DNA of 64,000 bases from Lentzea nigeriaca (GTDB taxonomy: Bacteria > Actinomycetota > Actinomycetes > Mycobacteriales > Pseudonocardiaceae): positions 1-64,000 of the forward strand of contig NZ_JAFBCX010000004.1 of assembly GCF_016907955.1 (NCBI RefSeq). The letters run 5' to 3'. Of this stretch, positions 1 to 9,226 are shown piece after piece. The translations under genes and the position numbers were made by a program. The number at the start of each line of letters is the position of its first letter. Position 1 is the stretch's first letter. Under the pieces are notes generated by a model. The model did not search any database, was not told where the DNA came from, and saw only the letters and a program-made list of their open reading frames with translations.

Positions 1-78
1 TCCCTTGTGCGCATCGTCCGCTTCGATGTCACAAGGTTCCGGGCCCCGAGTAGCGCGACCCGGTCGCGCTCGGTTGCG

Positions 79-2181
79 CTACGGTTGCGCCGAATCCGCC
101 TCCGAACCCGCTTCCGAACCCGCCTCCGGATCGACCGGCAGCACGATCGTCACCATCGTTCCCTCGCCGGCGCGGGACGCCACCGAGATGTTGCCGCCGT
201 GCCTGTCCACGATGTGCTTGACGATGGCGAGCCCCAGACCGGTTCCCTGGATCTCGTGCTCGATCGCGAGCGACGAACGGAAGAACCGGCTGAACAACTT
301 CGGCAGCTCGTCCTGCGGGATACCGATTCCGGTGTCCGCCACGGTGATCCGTGCCTCGTCGCCGATGCGCCGCACGCGGATCACCACCGTGCCCACGGCC
401 TGGGTGAACTTGACCGCGTTGCTCAGCACGTTGAGCAGTGCCCGGTCGAGCTGGTCCGGGTCGGCCCGCACCATGATCGGGTCAGGAGTGACCTGGCGGA
501 CCAGGGTGATCGCCTTCCTGGCCGCGGCCGGTTCGACGCTCTCGACGACGGCTTCCACGAGAGAACCGAGATCCGTCGGCTCGACGGAGGGTTGGAACTG
601 ACCGGAGTCGATCTTACCGACGGTCAGGATGTCCTCGACGAGCCGCAACAACCGCCTCGTGTTGCGCTGGATGATCGACGTCATCTCCCGCTGGTCCTCG
701 GTCAGATCTCCGGCGGTACCGTCCACCAGCAGCTCCAGGTAGCCCGAGATGCTCGTCAGTGGCGTGCGCAGCTCATGGGACACGTTGGCGACGAACTCGG
801 TCTTGACCCGGTCGAGCCCACGCAACTCCTCGACCACCTCCTGCTCCCGCGCGAACGCGTCACGCAGGGCGCGTTCGGCTTCCTTGCGCTCACTGATGTC
901 CCTGACGAAGGCGTTGAAGCGATAGGGGCCGGTCGGCTCCGGCTGCCACACGTACAACTCGATCGGGAACTCCTGACCGTCGCGGTGCAGGGCGGCGAGC
1001 TCGATCCGCCGGCCGAGCACGGACCCTTCCCCGGTGGCCTCGAGACGCGCGATCCCGGCCACGTGATCGGCACGGAACCGTTGCGGCACAATGGTGTTCG
1101 CAAGGGTTCTGCCCATGATGTCCGCACGCGGCCAGCCGAACATCCGCTCGGCCGCCGCGTTCCACTCGGTGACACGACCGTCCCCGTCCAGCGCGATGAA
1201 CGCGTCGTGCGCGGTGCCGATGAGCGTCCGCAGCCGGTGCAGGGTCTCCCGCAGCGTCGCCTGGCAGCGTGCCAGTTCGGCACGGTCGGACATCCGCGCG
1301 ACAGCGAGACCGGCCTCCCGCCCGAGCTCGGTGGCCAGATCGAGCACACACTGGCCAGGACGCCGGACGTCAGGGGCGAAGAACTCCAGCACGGCGACCA
1401 CCCCGTCCTCGGAGTGCACGGGAAACGCGAACCCGCTGCCCGCTCCGAGTCCGTCGAGGCCGAGATCGTCCATCCACTTGGGACCCAGGGCCGCGGCCGC
1501 CTCACCGCTCAGGCCGGTGCCGGCCGACACCCTCGTCTCCGCCAGGATCTCCCGCAGCCGTCCGAACCTGTCGTCGTCCGCGCCGTGCCACAACTTCGCC
1601 GACACCAGGTCACCGGTGCCGTCGCCCGCGGGAACGCAGGCGTGCCCGAACGGCCACCCGGCGTGGGCGCACACCTCGTCCAAGCACAGTTGCAGCACCT
1701 CGGCAAGATCGGAGGCCCCCCAGACCTTCGACACCACCCGGCCGCGCACCTCCCTCGCGCGCGTCGCTCGCTCGGCGCCGAGCTCTCGCTCGAGCTGACC
1801 TCCCAAGGCGAGCAACGCCTCCAGCACGACGTTGTCGAGGTGCCGGACTTCGCGGGAGGCGACGAACAGCACGCCGATGGGCAGGAGATCGTCGCCGCGG
1901 ATGGGCACGCCCGCGAAGAGGTGGATGGCACGGCCCAGGGACCGTCGCGGCTGGGCGATCACGACGAGCTCGTCGGCTTCCACCGTCTGCCTGCACAACG
2001 ACAGCAGCTCATCCTGCCCACGCGGCATACCCCGCACTTCGAGAAGTCTCAGCTCATCAGCCTCCAGCAGAGCGACGCCCGCGATCGGCACCCGGCCGAG
2101 CGATGCGGCGACCAGCGTCGTCGCACCGAACTCCAGCCGCTCGGTGATCGCGGGCGGCAGAGTCGTCGACATCCTGTTCAC
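79..2181 (-). CDS. Cytoplasmic sensor histidine kinase, GAF-PAS-HisKA-HATPase
   Basis: A 700-residue histidine kinase without an obvious membrane segment, so probably soluble. From N to C terminus I see a GAF-like sensory region (about 135-290), a PAS domain (about 310-420, with a typical WNAAAERMFGW core), a HisKA H-box with the phospho-accepting His at about 469 (VSHELRTP), an N-box (LSNAVKF), a DTGIGIP G1 box and a GTGLGLA G2 box. The chosen start is a GTG whose first bases overlap the stop of the upstream kinase gene (GTGA), which implies translational coupling. It is the last gene of a minus-strand operon with two response regulators, which are its plausible phosphotransfer partners. The C-terminus ends in a short Glu-Ala-Gly-Ser tandem repeat. 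The kinase call is firm; the stimulus is unknown. Confidence 0.93.
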   Translation of the reverse strand: MNRMSTTLPPAITERLEFGATTLVAASLGRVPIAGVALLEADELRLLEVRGMPRGQDELLSLCRQTVEADELVVIAQPRRSLGRAIHLFAGVPIRGDDLLPIGVLFVASREVRHLDNVVLEALLALGGQLERELGAERATRAREVRGRVVSKVWGASDLAEVLQLCLDEVCAHAGWPFGHACVPAGDGTGDLVSAKLWHGADDDRFGRLREILAETRVSAGTGLSGEAAAALGPKWMDDLGLDGLGAGSGFAFPVHSEDGVVAVLEFFAPDVRRPGQCVLDLATELGREAGLAVARMSDRAELARCQATLRETLHRLRTLIGTAHDAFIALDGDGRVTEWNAAAERMFGWPRADIMGRTLANTIVPQRFRADHVAGIARLEATGEGSVLGRRIELAALHRDGQEFPIELYVWQPEPTGPYRFNAFVRDISERKEAERALRDAFAREQEVVEELRGLDRVKTEFVANVSHELRTPLTSISGYLELLVDGTAGDLTEDQREMTSIIQRNTRRLLRLVEDILTVGKIDSGQFQPSVEPTDLGSLVEAVVESVEPAAARKAITLVRQVTPDPIMVRADPDQLDRALLNVLSNAVKFTQAVGTVVIRVRRIGDEARITVADTGIGIPQDELPKLFSRFFRSSLAIEHEIQGTGLGLAIVKHIVDRHGGNISVASRAGEGTMVTIVLPVDPEAGSEAGSEADSAQP

Positions 2182-4202
2182 GACGTTCCTCCCGTCCGGC
2201 CGTCCGGCAGGAGCACGGTCACCGTCGTGCCCGCACCCTCCGTGGAGGTGAGCGAGACCTGCCCACCGTGCCTGCGTACGATCTGCCGCACTATCGCGAG
2301 CCCCAGACCGGAGCCGGGGATCGCCTGCTCCGTCGCGTTGCTCGCCCGGAAGAACCGGGTGAACATCGCGTGCTGCTCCGTCTTCGGAACACCGATGCCG
2401 GTGTCACTGACCTTCACCTCGACCCAGTCGTCAGCGCACCGGCGGGAGGTCACCCACACGTCGCCTCCGGCCGGGGTGAACTTGACCGCGTTCGACACCA
2501 GGTTGGTCAGCACCCGGTCGAGCTGCGCCGCGTCGCCGCACACCACCAGTGCCCCGGCGTTCTCGTGATCCAGGTGAACTCCGCCGACGTCCGCGGCGGG
2601 CCGCAACGCCTCGACGACGCCGTCGACGAGCTCACCGACGTCAACAGGCTTCTCCGCCATGGTGACCGTGTCCGACTCGAGCTTGGCGAGCAGGAGCAGT
2701 TCCTCGATGAGCCCCCGCAGCCGGGTCATGTTCCGGTGGATGACGTCCAGCATCTTCCGCTGAGCTGCGTCGATCTTGCCGGCGTCACCGTCGCGCAACA
2801 GCTCCACGTACCCGGCGATGCTGGTCATCGGTGTGCGCAGCTCGTGGGAGACGGTCGACACGAACTCGGACTTGCTGCGGTCCAGAGCTCGCAGTTCCCG
2901 GACGAGCAGCTGCTGCTCCTGGTAGAGCCGGGCCTGGTCGAGGCCGTGGGACAGATCGGCAGCGATGTGCTCGAGCGCGTCCGTCTCGGCGGCCGTCCAT
3001 CCGGCGCCGGGACGGGCGAGAACCAGCGCTCCGAGCACACTCTCCCCTCGCCCCAGCGGCAGAACCAGCACCGCGCGGTCGTGCAGGGCGACGGGCAGCC
3101 CCAGGTTCGCGGCCTCCTCGGCGTCGTTCACCTCCAGGCAGCGATGATCTGCATACAGCCTGCGCAACGGGGCCACCGGCAACACGCGCTCCTCCTCGCC
3201 GAGCGTGGATCGGAGCGAGGCGAGTTCGGGCCGGTGCCAGTCCAGTGCGACGAGATCCGCGGAGGTGTCCTCGGGTGCACCCTCCGACAGCCAGACGCAC
3301 ACCCGTTCGGCGTCGAAGTGCTGCCCGATCTCGGCGGTCGCCAGCCCGACGGCGGTGTCGACGTCCAGGTGCTCCCTGATCCTCAGACCGATGTCGGCGG
3401 CGATCTCGCGGTGGCGCTGCCGTTCCTGCTCCAGCGCGTACAGCTTGGCGGCCTCGTCGGCGAGCTTGTTGATCGATCTGGCGACCTCCTGGAACTCCGC
3501 GATCCCCTGTTCGGGGATGCGGGCCTGCCCGTCGCCGGTCGCCCACTTCGTCACCGTGTTCCGGAATGCGGCGATCGACCTGCCGAGCCGCTGCGCGGTG
3601 ACCATCGCCGAGGCCGCCGCCAGCACGACGGCGACGGCGCCACAGCTGATCAGGACGAGCATCACGTCACGCCGGGTGCCGAGGCCTCGCTGCCGCAACG
3701 AGGTGGTCGTGGCGTCGAGCATCTCGGCGAGCCGGGTGCCGGCGTCGAGAAACTCGTCGAGCACGAGCGTGCTGTCCGCCAGCCGCTCCGACACGTCGTC
3801 CGCTGTACCGGGTGGGACTGCCCGGAGGCCGGCCGTCGTGGCGAACCACCGGTCCGCCAGCTCGGCCACCCTGGCTGCCGCCTGCCGCTCATCGGTCGCG
3901 GCCAACCGGACCAGCTCGTCCTTCGTCCGAACATAGCTCTCGCGACCGCGGTCATATGCCTCGCGGAGTTCCGGGTCGCCGTCGAAGGTGTATCCGCGCA
4001 GGCCGAGCGCGCTGTCCAGCACGATCCCGCGCAGCTCGGCGTTGCGATGCCGCATCGGCACGACGCGCGAGGTCAGCTCCTCCATGGAGCTCGCTGTCGT
4101 CGTGACGGCTTCCGCGCCCAGCGCGAGCAGGACCAGGACGACCGCCACGAGCGGTCCGAACGTGAGCGCGAGCAAACGCCGGAAGGACTGTCCTGAGCTC
4201 AT
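2178..4202 (-). CDS. Membrane sensor histidine kinase, CHASE3-like/HAMP/GAF/HisKA/HATPase
   Basis: A 674-residue membrane kinase. An N-terminal membrane helix (about 10-30) and a second at about 185-205 flank an extracytoplasmic helical region resembling CHASE3. A HAMP-like linker, a GAF domain (about 280-420), an H-box with His at about 453 (VSHELRTP), an N-box Asn at about 571, a DTGIGVP box and a GSGLGLA box follow. The start is the ATG overlapping the stop of the glycosyltransferase gene (ATGA); the reading frame is open further upstream but that part reads as an out-of-frame shadow. It lies between a processive glycosyltransferase and a second kinase, so the operon probably couples envelope sensing to glycan synthesis. 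Confidence 0.93.
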   Translation of the reverse strand: MSSGQSFRRLLALTFGPLVAVVLVLLALGAEAVTTTASSMEELTSRVVPMRHRNAELRGIVLDSALGLRGYTFDGDPELREAYDRGRESYVRTKDELVRLAATDERQAAARVAELADRWFATTAGLRAVPPGTADDVSERLADSTLVLDEFLDAGTRLAEMLDATTTSLRQRGLGTRRDVMLVLISCGAVAVVLAAASAMVTAQRLGRSIAAFRNTVTKWATGDGQARIPEQGIAEFQEVARSINKLADEAAKLYALEQERQRHREIAADIGLRIREHLDVDTAVGLATAEIGQHFDAERVCVWLSEGAPEDTSADLVALDWHRPELASLRSTLGEEERVLPVAPLRRLYADHRCLEVNDAEEAANLGLPVALHDRAVLVLPLGRGESVLGALVLARPGAGWTAAETDALEHIAADLSHGLDQARLYQEQQLLVRELRALDRSKSEFVSTVSHELRTPMTSIAGYVELLRDGDAGKIDAAQRKMLDVIHRNMTRLRGLIEELLLLAKLESDTVTMAEKPVDVGELVDGVVEALRPAADVGGVHLDHENAGALVVCGDAAQLDRVLTNLVSNAVKFTPAGGDVWVTSRRCADDWVEVKVSDTGIGVPKTEQHAMFTRFFRASNATEQAIPGSGLGLAIVRQIVRRHGGQVSLTSTEGAGTTVTVLLPDGRTGGTS

Positions 4203-5635
4203 GTCGGTTTGCCACCTCGGGATGTCGGAACGTCGAATCCACGCCGGGTCATGACTCCCCACGTGCGCTCCGACCGGCGCAACGCGGCCCACCCACCCCA
4301 CATCCGCCACCGCGCGGTCCGCTGCCGGTAGCCGATGTTCTCCGCGAACGCCGCGACGAGCGCGATCCCGAGATCCGCCCAGCGGTGATATCGGCGGAAC
4401 GAGTACTCCTCGACGGTGAGCGCGAAGGCGGAGATCAGGAACGCGAAGCCGTACGCGGTCGCCGAGAGGGACACCGCGAACGACCACGTGACCGCACCCG
4501 TCGCCAGGCCGAGCACCAGCACGAGCACCGCCATGAACTCGACCAGCGGGGTGATCAGCTCGAACAGCACGTGGTAGGGCAGCGTGAACAGCCCCACGAC
4601 CCCGTATCTCGGGTTACCGATCATCCGCCGGTGCTTCAGGAGGATCTCGGTCAGGCCTCGGTGCCACCGCCTGCGCTGACGGCCGAGCACCAACCCGGTT
4701 TCCGGTACCTCCGTCCACGACACCGGTTCTGCCACGAACACGATCCGGTAGTCCTGCCCTTTCTCCCGCATCCACCGGTGGATCCGGAGGACCAGTTCCG
4801 CGTCCTCGCTCATGCAGCCAGGGTCGAGACCGCCCACCGCCACCACCGCATCCCGCCGGAACAGCCCGAACGCCCCGGAGATCACCAGCAGGCCGTTGAA
4901 CCGCGACCACGCGGTGCGGCCGAGAAGGAACACCCTCAGGTACTCGACGGCCTGGATCGCCGGCAGCAGGCTCCTCGGCATCCGCACGTCGACCAGCCTG
5001 CCCGCCACCACCCGGCACCCGTTGGCGACGCGGACGGCGCCACCGGCGGCGACAACCCGGAACGGGTCGTCGAGGAACGGCCTGGCCACGCGCATCAACG
5101 CGTCCGGGTCCAGGATGGAGTCCGCGTCGACCATGCACACGAGCGGGTGCCTGGCAAGGCACAGCCCGGTGTTCAGCGCGCGGGTCTTCCCTCCGTTGTC
5201 CTGACGTACCACCACGAGCGGGATCGCACGAATCGCAGGCACGTGCACCGAACGCACGACACCGCGCTGCGGCAACTCGTCGGAGACGACCGCGGGCAGG
5301 CACACGAGCTGGAACTCGGCTTCGAGCCGGGCGAAGGTCTCGTCCGTGGACCCGTCGTCGATGACCACGACCTCGAACACGGGGTAGCGCAGCGCGAGCA
5401 TCGCCCGCACCGCGTCGACGATGCCCGCCTCCTCGTTGTGCGCGGGCATGAGCACCGACACCGCGGTGGTCAACGGACCCGAGTACAGCTCGTCGACCGC
5501 CAGGAACGGTTTCAGCCTGCTGTCTCGCGCGAACTCGACCGCGGCGATCGACAGGAACACGACGTAACTGCAGTTGACCAGCAGGAAGTAGCAGGCCGAC
5601 ACGACGCCCGCCACCTCGACGGCGTTCAGGACCAC
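4199..5635 (-). CDS. Processive family 2 glycosyltransferase, membrane-bound
   Basis: A 478-residue inner-membrane GT2 enzyme of the BcsA/PgaC/hyaluronan synthase type. An N-terminal membrane helix precedes the catalytic domain, which shows DDGSTDE, a DAD metal-binding motif, EDAE and the QRRRW signature of processive polymerases; three or more membrane helices close the protein. The start is a GTG with a GGGAGG ribosome-binding site just upstream, 25 bases after the HEAT-protein stop; the open frame extends about 500 bases further upstream but only as a shadow of the HEAT gene. The product is unknown; polymerisation of a beta-linked exopolysaccharide such as poly-N-acetylglucosamine is a reasonable inference. 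Its place between response regulators and kinases is unusual. Confidence 0.9.
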   Translation of the reverse strand: MVLNAVEVAGVVSACYFLLVNCSYVVFLSIAAVEFARDSRLKPFLAVDELYSGPLTTAVSVLMPAHNEEAGIVDAVRAMLALRYPVFEVVVIDDGSTDETFARLEAEFQLVCLPAVVSDELPQRGVVRSVHVPAIRAIPLVVVRQDNGGKTRALNTGLCLARHPLVCMVDADSILDPDALMRVARPFLDDPFRVVAAGGAVRVANGCRVVAGRLVDVRMPRSLLPAIQAVEYLRVFLLGRTAWSRFNGLLVISGAFGLFRRDAVVAVGGLDPGCMSEDAELVLRIHRWMREKGQDYRIVFVAEPVSWTEVPETGLVLGRQRRRWHRGLTEILLKHRRMIGNPRYGVVGLFTLPYHVLFELITPLVEFMAVLVLVLGLATGAVTWSFAVSLSATAYGFAFLISAFALTVEEYSFRRYHRWADLGIALVAAFAENIGYRQRTARWRMWGGWAALRRSERTWGVMTRRGFDVPTSRGGKPT

Positions 5636-5660
5636 GCGGCCTCCCGCGGGCGTCGGGTGG

Positions 5661-6740
5661 TCACGAACGGCTCCGAGCCGTCGCGGCCAGCCGCGCCTGG
5701 CTGATCCGGTCCCAGGCCAGCGCCTCGACGGCGTGCGCGGCGGCCGCCGGGCCGATGCTTCCGCCCGCCACGCTCGTGAGGATGCCGCGACCGTGGTCAC
5801 CGAGCCGGAGCAAAGACCGAGAAGCGTTGTGCGCCAACCGATGCGGCTTCTCGGCGAGGAGGAAGCCAAGAGTCTCGCCCGCGGCGGGGTCGCCGAGTTC
5901 GCCGAGCGCCTCCGCGGCCTCGATCCGCAGTTCAGCTGGACTTCCCCTGCCGACGAACTCGACGAGCGCCGCAGCTGTGGACGGTGTCCCCGTCCTGGCA
6001 AGCGCGCGCACGGCCGCCAGCCGGACCGGAAGCTCGGTGTCCTCGCGCAGGAGACGGACGAGCGAAGAGAACGCGACCACGGCGCCCCCGCGTCCGAGCA
6101 CCTCCGCCGCGACCGCCCGCACCGTCGCATGTGGATGCCGCAGGGCATCGACGAGCACGGGATGCGCGGAGATTCCCAGCGTCAGCAACGAGTGCGCCAC
6201 GACGTGCGACGGCACGGGCCGGGAGCAGGTGAGACCACCCAGCAGCGGCCGGGCGGCCCGCACGTCCGCGAGGCCGCCCAGTGTCCTGGCGGCCGCGATC
6301 CTGACCTCCGGACGCGAGTCACCCATCAGCGACACCACCTGGGGCAGGTCCTCCCTGCTGCGCAGCAACCCCACCACCTGGACGGCCTTGACCCGCACAT
6401 GAGCTCGTCGGGCTCGCAGGCCGACACGCGCCGAGTCGAGGACCCCTCGGCGGGCGAGCAACTCGACCAGCTGCTCACGCGCCGCGCCGCTCACGTTGCC
6501 CAGCAGGGTGAGCACGGTCGGTTCCACCGCGGCCCACGTCCGGCCGTCGAGCGCGACCAGCTCCGGCAGCACCCCCGGATCGCCGAGCAACCGGAAGACC
6601 AACGGCCGCAACCGCTGCGCCTCCTGCTCACGGCGTTGCCGCAGACGCGCCGATACCGTGTGGTGCACCGTGATGAGCAGTCCCAGCACCAGGCTCGACA
6701 CGGTGGCGACCAGCACGACGGCCGAGGTCATCGAACTCAC
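5661..6740 (-). CDS. Membrane-anchored HEAT-repeat protein
   Basis: 359 residues. One N-terminal membrane helix (about 5-25) is followed by a basic stretch and then repeated helical pairs with the HEAT/PBS-lyase pattern (for example DSRPEVRIAAARTLGGLAD and similar units through to the C-terminus). Such alpha-solenoids act as protein-interaction scaffolds. The GTG start overlaps the stop of the upstream response regulator (GTGA). Because it sits directly between receiver proteins and a membrane glycosyltransferase, it may link phosphorylated receivers to the enzyme at the membrane; this is inference from order only. Confidence 0.85.
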   Translation of the reverse strand: MSSMTSAVVLVATVSSLVLGLLITVHHTVSARLRQRREQEAQRLRPLVFRLLGDPGVLPELVALDGRTWAAVEPTVLTLLGNVSGAAREQLVELLARRGVLDSARVGLRARRAHVRVKAVQVVGLLRSREDLPQVVSLMGDSRPEVRIAAARTLGGLADVRAARPLLGGLTCSRPVPSHVVAHSLLTLGISAHPVLVDALRHPHATVRAVAAEVLGRGGAVVAFSSLVRLLREDTELPVRLAAVRALARTGTPSTAAALVEFVGRGSPAELRIEAAEALGELGDPAAGETLGFLLAEKPHRLAHNASRSLLRLGDHGRGILTSVAGGSIGPAAAAHAVEALAWDRISQARLAATARSRS

Positions 6741-7111
6741 TGGCCGACCCTGGCCAGCACGGCGTGCACCCGGCTGAGCAGTTCCCGGGGACTGAACGGC
6801 TTCGTCACGTAGTCGTCGGCGCCCACGCCGAAACCGGCCTCGACGTCGGTCTCCTGCGCGCGAGCGGTCAGCAGGATCACCGGCAGGTTCTTCGTCGCCG
6901 GCTCCGACCGCAGCTTCTGACAGACGTCGAGGCCGGACATGCCGGGCATCATCACGTCGAGGATGACCAGATCCGGGATCTCCCGCGTGACCGCGTCCAA
7001 CGCCGCGGGCCCGTCACCGACGGCCGTGACGTCGAACCCCTCCTGCATCAGCTTGTACACCAGCAGATCACGGATGTCGGCGTCGTCCTCCGCGATGACC
7101 AAGGCGGTCAT
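6737..7111 (-). CDS. Single-domain response regulator (receiver only)
   Basis: 124 residues forming one complete CheY-like receiver: acidic pair at about 9-10, phospho-acceptor Asp at about 52 (ILDVMMPG), Thr/Ser switch (LLTAR) and Lys at about 104 (VTKPF). There is no output domain. The ATG start is the one overlapping the stop of the preceding receiver gene (ATGA) rather than an earlier in-frame ATG. It is the second of two receivers made from the same transcript as two kinases, so it is probably a phosphorylation-dependent switch acting through protein contacts, possibly with the adjacent HEAT protein. Confidence 0.93.
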   Translation of the reverse strand: MTALVIAEDDADIRDLLVYKLMQEGFDVTAVGDGPAALDAVTREIPDLVILDVMMPGMSGLDVCQKLRSEPATKNLPVILLTARAQETDVEAGFGVGADDYVTKPFSPRELLSRVHAVLARVGQ

Positions 7112-7458
7112 GACACACTCCCAAGAGCCGCCCACACGGCGGCGCGGTCGAACGGCTTGAGCAGCATTCCGTCGATGTCGTCGACGCGGATGTCACCGGG
7201 ATCGAGCATCGAGGTGACAACGACCTGGCAGTGCCGGGTTCGCGGATCGGCCCGCAGCTCACGGATCACCCATCTGCCGTCCTTGCCCGGCAACACGATG
7301 TCGACGACCACGACGTCCGGCGGGTCCGCCCGCGCCAGGTCGAGTCCCAGCTCCCCGGTCTGTGCCAGCACGACCTCGTGCCCCATGTCCCTGAGGTGGC
7401 GCGCGAGCAGACCGAGGATGTCCCGATCGTCCTCGATCACCAGCACCTTCGCGACCAC
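7108..7458 (-). CDS. Single-domain response regulator (receiver only)
   Basis: 116 residues, one receiver domain with acidic residues at about 9-11, phospho-acceptor Asp at about 53 (VVDIVLPGKDG) and conserved Lys at about 101 (LKPF). The start is a GTG placed six bases after a GGAGG ribosome-binding site; a longer frame upstream is only a shadow of the LuxR gene. It is the first gene of the tightly coupled run leading to the two histidine kinases. No DNA-binding domain is present. Confidence 0.9.
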   Translation of the reverse strand: MVAKVLVIEDDRDILGLLARHLRDMGHEVVLAQTGELGLDLARADPPDVVVVDIVLPGKDGRWVIRELRADPRTRHCQVVVTSMLDPGDIRVDDIDGMLLKPFDRAAVWAALGSVS

Positions 7459-7574
7459 CGGGCACCTCCGGTCACTCAGCCCACGCCTGCCGGAACTGCC
7501 AGGAATCCGATGCTGACACAGGATTCGTGACGCGAGCCCGCCCAATACCGCAAACTGGTGACCGTCCACTGTGG

Positions 7575-8213
7575 TCACACTCCGCGCAGGCCGATCAGCC
7601 CGCGGTCCAGCGCCGTCATCAACGCCTGCGCCCTGCTGGAGGCGCCGAGCTTCTCGTAGAGCCGCGCCACGTAGGTCTTCGCCGTCGACGTGCTCATGTT
7701 CAGCGCCCTGGCCACTCCCGGCACGGAGAGCCCGTCCTGCAACAGGCACAGCACCTCGGCTTCCCGAGGGCTCAGCGGCGAACGCGCACGTGACGCCCGC
7801 AGCCGGGTGAACGCGTCCGCGAGTCCCGTGGCGGTGAAGGACGAGGCGGCGACGGCGGCGTGCCGGATCGCGCCGACGATCTCCATCAAGGTCGAGGTCT
7901 TCGGGACGAACGCCGACACCCCGGTCTCCATCGCGCGGAACAGCACGTCGTCCTCGCCGTTGGAGGTGAGCACGACGATGCCGAGTGACTGACAGCGGTC
8001 CCGCAGCTCGCGGGCGAGCGTCAGCCCGTTGCCGTCGGGAAGTGTCACGTCGACGGTCACGACGTCCGGCTTCGTGGTGGCGATCAGACCGAGTGCCTCG
8101 GCCGCCGTCGTGGCCTCGCCGACGATCTCCATGTCCGTCTCGCCCTCGAGCAGCCGGGAGAGCCCGAACCTGGCGAGGGGCTGACCGTCCACGACCACGA
8201 GCCGAATCGACAT
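7575..8213 (-). CDS. NarL/LuxR-family response regulator
   Basis: 212 residues: an N-terminal receiver with phospho-acceptor Asp at about 55 (VTVDVTLPDG) and a C-terminal LuxR-type helix-turn-helix (SPREAEVLCLLQDGLS, then STSTAKTYVARLYEKL). It is a canonical phosphorylation-activated transcription factor. It lies 116 bases upstream of the receiver/kinase operon and 94 bases downstream of tadC, all on the same strand, so it could report to either the pilus locus or the kinases. Unlike the LuxR-type proteins at 23930 and 50475, its receiver keeps the Asp. Confidence 0.92.
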   Translation of the reverse strand: MSIRLVVVDGQPLARFGLSRLLEGETDMEIVGEATTAAEALGLIATTKPDVVTVDVTLPDGNGLTLARELRDRCQSLGIVVLTSNGEDDVLFRAMETGVSAFVPKTSTLMEIVGAIRHAAVAASSFTATGLADAFTRLRASRARSPLSPREAEVLCLLQDGLSVPGVARALNMSTSTAKTYVARLYEKLGASSRAQALMTALDRGLIGLRGV

Positions 8214-8307
8214 GACGTCCTCTGCTTCCCACTGACAACCGTGTGCCTCAATGAAGCGCCACGCCTGGTGTCAGTCCGGGTGTCGGACGGTTGCCGTTCG
8301 GTTGCTG

Positions 8308-9225
8308 TCAGCCGGCGATCAGGCTGTCGTAGATCTCGATGCCCGCCGGTCCGATGATGATGATGAACAACGCCGGGAAAATGCACAGGAGCAGCGGAAA
8401 CAGGATCTTCACCGGCACCTTCTGGGCCTTCTCCTCTGCCGCCTGACGACGCTTGACCCGGATCTCGCCGGCCTGTTCGTGCAGCACACGTGCTGTCGGG
8501 ATGCCGAGTTCGGACGCCTGGATCAGCGACGAGGCGAACGTGTGCACCGCGTCGACGGTGGTGCGGCCGGACAACGCCCGCAGCGCCTCGACCCTGGACT
8601 TGCCCAGCTGCATCTCCTGCAGCATGCGCGAGAACTCCACCGACAGCGGGCCGGAGGTGTTGCGGGCGACCTGGGACACGGCCGCGTCGAAACCCAGTCC
8701 GGCCTCGACACACACCGTGAGCATGTCCAGCACGTCCGCGAGTTCCTTGCTCATGAGCGCCTGGCGCTTGACCGCCGCGTTGTGGACCAGCACGTCCGGC
8801 AGGAAGAAGCCGACCACGGCGCCGACCAGGGCGTAGGCGACCACGGTCAGCGCGGACCCGAGCCCGTACAGGGCCCCGATCGGCGCCAGCGCCAGCAGAC
8901 CGATGCCCTTGAAGGCCACTACCCGATCGGTGGTCCACCGGGACGGGTTGCCGGCCAGGTCGAGCCGGTGCTCCAGGGCTGCGAGGGTGGTGCCGGGCGA
9001 GAGCCGGGCGGCCAACGCACGCAGCCGTTCCAGGACGGGAGGAAGTTCTTCGTGGTCGGTGTCGGTGACGTCGGTGGCGGTCCGGCCCCAGATGGCCTCG
9101 ATGTGGGCGAGCCTGCGCGACACGCGCGCCGAACCCGTGGTGGCCGCGGTGATCTGAACCCCCACCAGCACGAGCGCACCGGCAATGGCACAGACGCCTA
9201 CCAGGAGCAGGAGCGTTCCGTTCAC
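8308..9225 (-). CDS. tadC: Tad pilus assembly membrane protein TadC
   Basis: 305 residues with membrane helices at the N-terminus, around 95-135 and at the C-terminus, and a central T2SSF (GspF/PilC-type) domain containing the family's conserved core (ELADVLDMLTVCVEAGLG). TadC pairs with TadB as the inner-membrane platform on which the TadA/CpaF ATPase acts to extrude Flp pili. It starts one base after the VWA-TadB gene ends, so the two are co-expressed. It is the last gene of the tad operon. Confidence 0.93.
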   Translation of the reverse strand: MNGTLLLLVGVCAIAGALVLVGVQITAATTGSARVSRRLAHIEAIWGRTATDVTDTDHEELPPVLERLRALAARLSPGTTLAALEHRLDLAGNPSRWTTDRVVAFKGIGLLALAPIGALYGLGSALTVVAYALVGAVVGFFLPDVLVHNAAVKRQALMSKELADVLDMLTVCVEAGLGFDAAVSQVARNTSGPLSVEFSRMLQEMQLGKSRVEALRALSGRTTVDAVHTFASSLIQASELGIPTARVLHEQAGEIRVKRRQAAEEKAQKVPVKILFPLLLCIFPALFIIIIGPAGIEIYDSLIAG

Positions 9226-9226
9226 C

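Noticed and set aside
1..78. Possible gene fragment at the left edge
   Set aside because: Only 78 bases after the kinase stop, with no coding pattern or hairpin that I can support.
7..2568. Very long plus-strand open frame (853 codons) opposite the first sensor kinase
   Set aside because: Arg/Pro/His-rich translation with no domains; it is the antisense shadow of two clear histidine kinase genes.
2268..4196. Plus-strand open frame of 642 codons
   Set aside because: Antisense shadow of the second kinase; no motifs and no ribosome-binding site.
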